Below are positions 58,263 through 64,000 of a stretch of 64,000 nt of DNA, piece by piece. The notes below the pieces were generated by a model, which was not told where the DNA came from, ran no database searches, and saw only the letters and a program-made list of their open reading frames with translations. The translations under genes and the position numbers were made by a program. Origin of the DNA: Dioscorea cayenensis subsp. rotundata. Its lineage: Eukaryota > Streptophyta > Magnoliopsida > Dioscoreales > Dioscoreaceae. The stretch's first letter is position 1. Each line of letters starts with the position of its first letter. The stretch covers positions 9,368,649-9,432,648 of the forward strand of contig NC_052487.1 of NCBI RefSeq assembly GCF_009730915.1, given 5' to 3'.

Positions 58263-59913
58263 TGACACACCCCTTGCATGTCCACAAATGCAAGGGTCGT
58301 CTAATAATAAAGTATACTTAACTGGTCGGGTAGTCGATTCCAGAGGGAACACTAGTACTAGTAGTAACTATATAGCTCGTCATATAGCCTAAACAATGGA
58401 GCGAGATGATCAATTTTGCAAGCAAGTAAACAAGAAAAAGAAGTAGCTAAAATAGAGATGTAAAGAGAAGTCATTCGAGATAAGTGGGGTATAAAGACAA
58501 TGCCCTAGGATCTTGTGATAAGTCTAGACTAATGTTGTGCTTCCTAAATGAGTATGGTTGAGCCGTGGGAAATCCAAAGACACGTCAGTCCTTAAACCTA
58601 GGTAACTGATTACTAGTCCCCTATGAGGTTCCGACAGAGATTTCTCTCGACGACTCACACCACAAATGACTGCTAGGATTGTTAAAAGTAGATCAAACTC
58701 TAAACCTAGGTGAAAGATCCCTACTCTTATATGAGATCGTGGTGAAGAGTTCTTTCGATGCCTCACACCATATACGATTGCAAAGAGCTCTTAGAATACA
58801 AAGGTAAGATAAATTGCATTGGTATGGAAAGGGGACACTCTGCTACCTCATAACTCATCCTCTAAACCCTCTTCAATCTCGATGAATCTAACCCTAGAGA
58901 TGATTTCTCTCATCACTAAGGAGATTAGAAAATACAATCAAACTAAGTATAGCAAATAGGGATTGCGTGACAATAAGAACACGAAATTGAAACTCAACAT
59001 AAAACTTAATTAAAGAAACCCAATAAAAGTTGATACAAAATTATATCCCAGGGTTCACATGTCCAAGTACCCACTATGGGCTTAGCTCTCCATAGAGTAT
59101 TACAATATCCAATAAATCAGTGAATGGTAACAACTGAAACCCATAAATAAAAACCCCCTTTTGATCAGTGATGATGGCCTTTAAGAGTCGTTTCAACTTC
59201 TTCAAGAATCACTCCGACGAAGCTAGGTACACCACCTCCAAATCAAGTCATTAGTGACTCCCCAAATAGCTATGACAAAAGAGCAATCAATGAAAGTTGG
59301 TGAAGAAACGCTCCCTTAAGTACAAAGACCTCATCCCCAAAGTCTAGTTGTTTTCCCCTCTCAAACTTGAGGAAAAATATACCAAAACAAATCACTTGAG
59401 CGACCTTTTATATCCAAAAATCACCACACGGCCTTTCACACGCCCGTGTACTATTCTGTCTAGTGCTACTTTAACTCTGGTACAATGCAGCATTACTCTT
59501 CTATAGTACACGGCGTGTGGCTGCCCATGTGAGGCCACAAAGCCATGTGGAAGGGTGTATGGCTTCCTATCGATTCAAATGGCTTAAATAACTTCTAAAA
59601 ATCATGCACGGGCTGGTACATGCACATATCACTGCCCTTTGTGTCCTCCTGACATGTTAAATGGCTTCAGAATTCCCCAGATGTTAACATATACATGCAT
59701 GTATATGCTCCAACCCATGTGTTTATTCTTGTGGCTTGTAGAAACACTACAGAAAATACATCCACACCCCTATCTTTGTGTTCTTTTTTGTTAAGTCTCT
59801 TTCACACACTTAAAAGAACACAAAATACATGATATTAATGAAAATATCTTAATAAAGTCATGCAAAATATTCATAAAAGACATACTACAATATGTATTAA
59901 CAAGTACTTATCA
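58263..59913 (-). mobile_element. Family-1-like 5' LTR of a truncated element
   Basis: TGACACACCCC (58263) to GTACTTATCA (59913), about 1.65 kb. It aligns with family-1 LTRs but is more diverged. CACACGCCCGTGT lies at 59438-59450, close to a TTTTATAT box (59408-59415). ORFs are LTR shadows. Confidence 0.8.
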
Positions 59914-60478
59914 CTCAACAACTATGAGCTTAGAATTATGATATATGGGCTTAGAATTGTGATATTTACTAAATTGCCTTCACAATCCTCTTTATAATTA
60001 CATCTGACAACTCCTTCACAAAGCATGCTCGGAGAAAGAAGAGAAGATGGAGGAAGATTGAGGGGTAGAAGCAGAGTAAATAAAAATGACAGCCATATAA
60101 TTGGATAGAGAAAGTTTCCTCTAAAACATTTCATTTTGAGATTTATAAAGAAGTATTAGTTAAATTTTAATTATGTTCATGTCCAAATCATTTACTCTAA
60201 AAAAGTGTCATGTAAAAATACAAAAGAAGTACATGTATGATTAAAATTGAAGTATATGAGGTATTTTTAAAAAAAAATTTATACAGTTAATTGTCCTTGT
60301 CACCCTAATATACATTTTATTACACTACCTACTCTTTATTGCAAATTTAAGGGCATTCAATTGAATCCTTTTGAAAATCTTTCTCAAACTTATTACCAAA
60401 CTTGGTGCCATTTATATAGGTCCTTTGATATATATATATATTAACATCATTCTCTAATATTTCTTTAAATGTCAAATG
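59914..60478. other. AT-rich intergenic DNA
   Basis: No gene, repeat or regulatory feature recognised. Confidence 0.6.
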
Positions 60479-61622
60479 TTACATTTTGGGAAAATTGCTT
60501 GCATACCCCTGCAAAATTATGAAATTGCTTAAATACCCCCATAAAAATATTATTTGCTTACATACCTCCATAAAACTAACTTTTTTACTTATATATCCCT
60601 ATCGTTAGTTACCGTTAGCCACCGTTAGGATTTATGGAATTAACTATAGTTCCCACTTAACCAATTACCCAATTACCCTTAACATCATCCAACCTAAGAC
60701 ATGAGAAAAATTCCCAAACTTCTTAACCACACAGCCGCCATCTTTTGAGGTCCCTTCAAGCCATGCCATCTCACTCGTCGGCTCTTTCAAATCTGCGTCA
60801 GAGATGTCTACGCCGTCCCCGGAGGTTTCAACCTACCCTTACTTGACCATCTCAACGCCGGCTACTCCCGACGATGTTTCATTTGCGTATATGTCGCTAC
60901 CTTCACCGTTAGGGGTCTCAGCATGATTAATGCCATCGTTGGATCTTACTTGGAGAACTTCCCAATCGTGTTCATCATCGGCAGGCCAAACACCAATGAT
61001 TACTGTGATATTTGATAGATGTTCAAAAAAAATTATTGAACTTTTTTCTTATAAATTTCATATGTGATTATATTTGAGTAGGTGTATGAAGTTATTTGTT
61101 TTATATTGTTACATGTCGTAATTTTTACCTATTTTTAAGTTGTGTTTGTAAAGAGCATGTAATAATGTAAAATTTTTTTAGAGATGTTTGTAAAAACCTT
61201 AAAAATATGAATTTACTCAAAAAATCATGATTTTTAATAATTTTTAAAAATAATTAAAGCGTATATAAAAAAAATTACATTGGTTATCTATAATTTAAAT
61301 AATTTAAAATCTATAAAATATAATAAAAAAATTTGATGCGTATATTAAGAAACTCATAACAGTCATTTGTTTAATGAAATGCGTAATGTCTACAAAATAA
61401 GAAAAAAAAAATTAGAGGGGTATATAAGCAAACCCATTTTGGTAATTTACTCTTATTTCATCCATTGATTTAACACCATTAAGAGTCAACTTAACCATAG
61501 GGGCATATAAACAAATATAATTGATTGTAGGGGTATACAAGCAAATATCATTTTTATGAGAGTATTTAAGTAAATTCATGATTTTACAGGGATATGCAAG
61601 TAAAAAAGTGACTTTACTTTTT
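60479..61622. mobile_element. Candidate Pack-MULE carrying a pyruvate decarboxylase fragment
   Basis: About 100 bp at the left (60488-60600, e.g. TTGCTTGCATACCCCTG, CTTAAATACCCCCATAAAA) recurs inverted at the right (about 61505-61613, e.g. reversed TTACTTGCATATCCCTG, CTTAAATACTCTCATAAAA). Possible 9-bp target duplications are TTACATTTT (60479-60487) and TTACTTTTT (61614-61622), one mismatch. Long inverted repeats, a 9-bp duplication and a GC-rich captured gene piece are the marks of Pack-MULEs. The exact TIR ends are uncertain. Confidence 0.6.
60749..61015 (+). pseudogene. Pyruvate decarboxylase (PDC) N-terminal fragment
   Basis: PDC is the thiamine-diphosphate enzyme that turns pyruvate into acetaldehyde. 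An open frame of 88 codons without a start Met and ending at TGA 61013-61015 gives HLTRRLFQICVRDVYAVPGG, FNLPLLDHLNAGY, ATFTVRGLSMINAIVGSYLE and NFPIVFIIGRPNTNDY. These match exon-1 sequence of plant PDC (R-DVF-VPGDFNLTLLDHL, then TFTVGGLS-LNAIAGAYSENLP and GGPN-NDY, from memory). Two in-frame deletions are evident: about 15 residues between DHL and NAGY, which removes the stretch holding the conserved catalytic glutamate, and a few residues after NAGY. It is much richer in G+C than its surroundings. It cannot be an enzyme. Confidence 0.82.
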
Positions 61623-61702
61623 CCTTTGACCTTTGACTTGCAGCCAATAAATTGTATTGAAGATCAGATTGCTGAATAAATATCAGGCTTTAAACATGTC
61701 TA

Positions 61703-62262
61703 ACTTCAGTGGATTCTGCTTGCGTCCATTATGTCTCCATCCATTACTTTTCAACACATGTATGAATATTGCCATGCGTCATACATGTTTTGAATGGTTA
61801 GTATTCAACTGTCCTTTTTTTTTTTGTGTTTATTCACCATTTTTCCCCCTTTTCTTTTTTGTGTTTATTTGATAAAAAATATATCTTATATATAGAAAAT
61901 AAAATAAAATTATATTTACAAAAATAAAAAAATAAAGTTTATTGCAATTGTTGCAAGAGATAAAAAATAGAAAAAAAATTGACTTTTTAAATATAAAATA
62001 GATCCAATTATTTCATAAAGTAATAAAATTTATTTTTAAAATTTTAAAAATAAAAAAATAAAAATACAAAAATGGCAAAAAATAAGTTTGTTTTGTAAAA
62101 TAAAAATTTAATAAATATAAAAAATAAAGAAGGAAGGAGTCGAATCCTAGTCATTGGAAGGATGTATGAAGGATGTATGATACATGGCAAACATCCATAT
62201 CTGTATTTGCATGTAATGGATGCAGATGTAATGGACCGGAGTCGTGCCCAACTTCAGTTGCA
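61703..62262. mobile_element. Fold-back (MITE-like) element
   Basis: The left arm (about 61703-61796: acttcagt, GTCCATTATGTCTCCATCC, ATTGCCATGCGTCATACATG) recurs inverted at about 62165-62262 (reversed: ACTGAAGT, GTCCATTACATCTGCATCC, TTTGCCATGTATCATACAT). The roughly 370-bp centre is A/T-rich and non-coding. Superfamily and target duplication not determined. Confidence 0.65.
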
Positions 62263-64000
62263 TGCAAGCTTTTTTTTCCTTCTTATTAAAATTTTTTAAT
62301 TACTTTTTAGATTATTTTGTTGGAATATATCAGGTATTTATATATCATTCATGGATCTACTTTTAATAATAATAGTAAAATCTAAATTAATATTATTTAA
62401 AAAATATATAAATATTGCTTAATAATGTATATATATACATATTTTGACAATTTCTATACAGCTTTTTATCATTTTTCTTTAACCAAGCAACAAGAGTCTA
62501 ACCTTCAACTTCCAGTATTGAAGTCAGTGATGATGTAATTTATATTATTTAAACTATAGATTTTTATAAAAAATTTATTCTGATGTATTTCCTAAAAAAA
62601 CTTATCAAAATATTTAAATGTCAAATATAATCTAACATTTGGTGAAATCATTAGAACTGAAATTTTACCTCCTAATCATGGAAATACAATATAATCCCTG
62701 CACAAAATGGCTTACATAATTTTAAACTAGTTAAAGTGCCTTATAGATCCTTTTGAAGAGGTTCGATTACTTCAATAAATATACTCAATAATTGACTTTT
62801 AAAATATTAATAATAACGAACCTTTATCCATTTCAAAAGTAAATTTAAAATATTTAATTCTAATCAGTATTGATATAAGTTTAAATAAAAGTTTTCTTCC
62901 AACAAAATACTTTCAGAAAAAATCACTTTACCATACATTTACAAAACAATGTAATTTGGAATAATTTAAATTTGATTTGGCAAACTGCTCTCCGTCTCTC
63001 AAAGTACCGAATAACAACTATTCTATAAATTAGACTGGGATAATCAGATTGGTTATATACAGGAGTATTAATTGCCCATTAATAGTATAATTTAATGAAT
63101 AATGTAAAGAATTGTGAAAGGATATAAAGAGGCCCACTAATGAAAAGGAAAGGTCTTTTCCCTTTTTTTCAACGGGCTCAATAATGAATAATCCTGCTCT
63201 AAATGCGCAATGTGACATTAAATAAAAGTTTGAAAATGAGACTAAAAAAAAAGGGTAAGGATTTATATCGTGTACTTACCAACAATGAAACCTTGTGCAT
63301 CACATTTTTTTTGATGTTTTTTTTTTCTTTCTTTTTCTTACTGCCGTCAAAGTAGTTTATATTGAGGTTTTTTTTAAATAATACCTTTTATTATTGATGT
63401 ATTATTGCGACAAAAAAAACCTCTAAGTTGTAATTAATTATTTAAGTTAGATAAGATGTTGGTGTGATTAATTTAACCTAGCTCAACTTAATCAAATCAG
63501 GTAAATTACAATTGGGCATTCCCAAACTAACAAGGATAACGGTTGCCATGCGGAGTTAGCCAAATTTTTTTTAAAAATTATTTTTTAAAATATAACAAAA
63601 CTTTACAAAATCATGAAATTTAGTTTTTAAAATATGATAAATTTTATCATTAACTAACAAATGAAAAAAAGTGAGATAGTATGCAAATTACATTTTGGGT
63701 TAGAAAGTTAGAATTGAAGGAAAAGTAAGCCTATTTTGCATGTTGACTATATACAATGCTTGAGATAAATTTGTTAGATAATTCAAGGGAGTAAACACTA
63801 GAATTATATTGTAGGAAAATATAAAGTACAACGGTACTTAAATAACAAGAGCCTTCCAAATCAAAATGATGCACTCTCAGTAAGTCTCTCTTATGTAGAG
63901 TAATATTTTGAATAAGTCTAGCATAGGCTATTTTCATGGATCATATAAATTGAATTCTGTTAAAATTCAAAATAACCAAATGCTATTAAAACTCAACCTA
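62263..64000. other. AT-rich intergenic DNA
   Basis: Long A and T runs. No gene, RNA gene or mobile element recognised up to the right edge of the window. Short ORFs appear random. Confidence 0.6.

Overview
This window looks like plant nuclear DNA, specifically a transposon-rich stretch of an angiosperm chromosome. It holds one intact, intron-containing host gene, an Abl-interactor-like (ABIL) subunit of the WAVE/SCAR actin-regulating complex, on the minus strand at 41128-42849. Almost everything else is transposable-element sequence: Athila-type Ty3/gypsy elements, many solo LTRs with 5-bp target duplications, a Tekay-like gypsy pol remnant, a CACTA transposon, a hAT transposon, a candidate Pack-MULE and a small fold-back element. 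I see no rRNA, tRNA, CRISPR array or prokaryotic-style operon. The monocot/dicot status cannot be decided from what I can see.

Layout. 1-3393: pieces of plus-oriented Athila-type sequence (LTR end, leader, gag with seven stops) behind a minus-oriented LTR that runs off the left edge. 3394-9700: element B (minus): 5' LTR, tRNA-Asp primer site, gag, protease, conserved hairpin block, a spacer full of CACGCCCGTG palindromes and an env-like ORF3 cut at 3394. 9701-11328: a plus-oriented LTR remnant of a second family plus a leader also found at 1505. 11329-18638: element C (minus), a different LTR family with the same gag-protease-block-spacer-ORF3 plan. 18639-25480: gypsy LTR remnants, a gag remnant and a solo LTR inside another LTR. 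About 25475-34074: a three-level nest, a 5.3-kb CACTA inside a solo LTR inside a second-family LTR. 34694-39325: another second-family LTR and a decayed gypsy pol. 39501-40515: a tandem repeat and a hAT-type non-autonomous element. 41128-42849: ABIL. 44155-45999: a clean solo LTR. 46117-53439: a hAT element sitting in a TA repeat and broken by nested solo LTRs. 53660-57360: an unidentified ORF split by nested solo LTRs. 58236-59913: an LTR with a decayed primer site. 60479-61622: the candidate Pack-MULE carrying a pyruvate decarboxylase exon fragment. 61703-62262: an inverted-repeat element. The rest is AT-rich DNA without recognisable genes.

The most interesting biology is in elements B and C. 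Two Athila-type families with different LTRs both lack reverse transcriptase and integrase but keep gag, protease and an env-like ORF3. In both, ORF3 is preceded by a palindrome-rich spacer, a TATA-like box, a CT-rich leader and a plausible intron of about 280 bp, as if ORF3 had its own internal promoter built from LTR-type motifs. In family-1 LTRs a palindrome block of the same kind sits just upstream of the TATA box.
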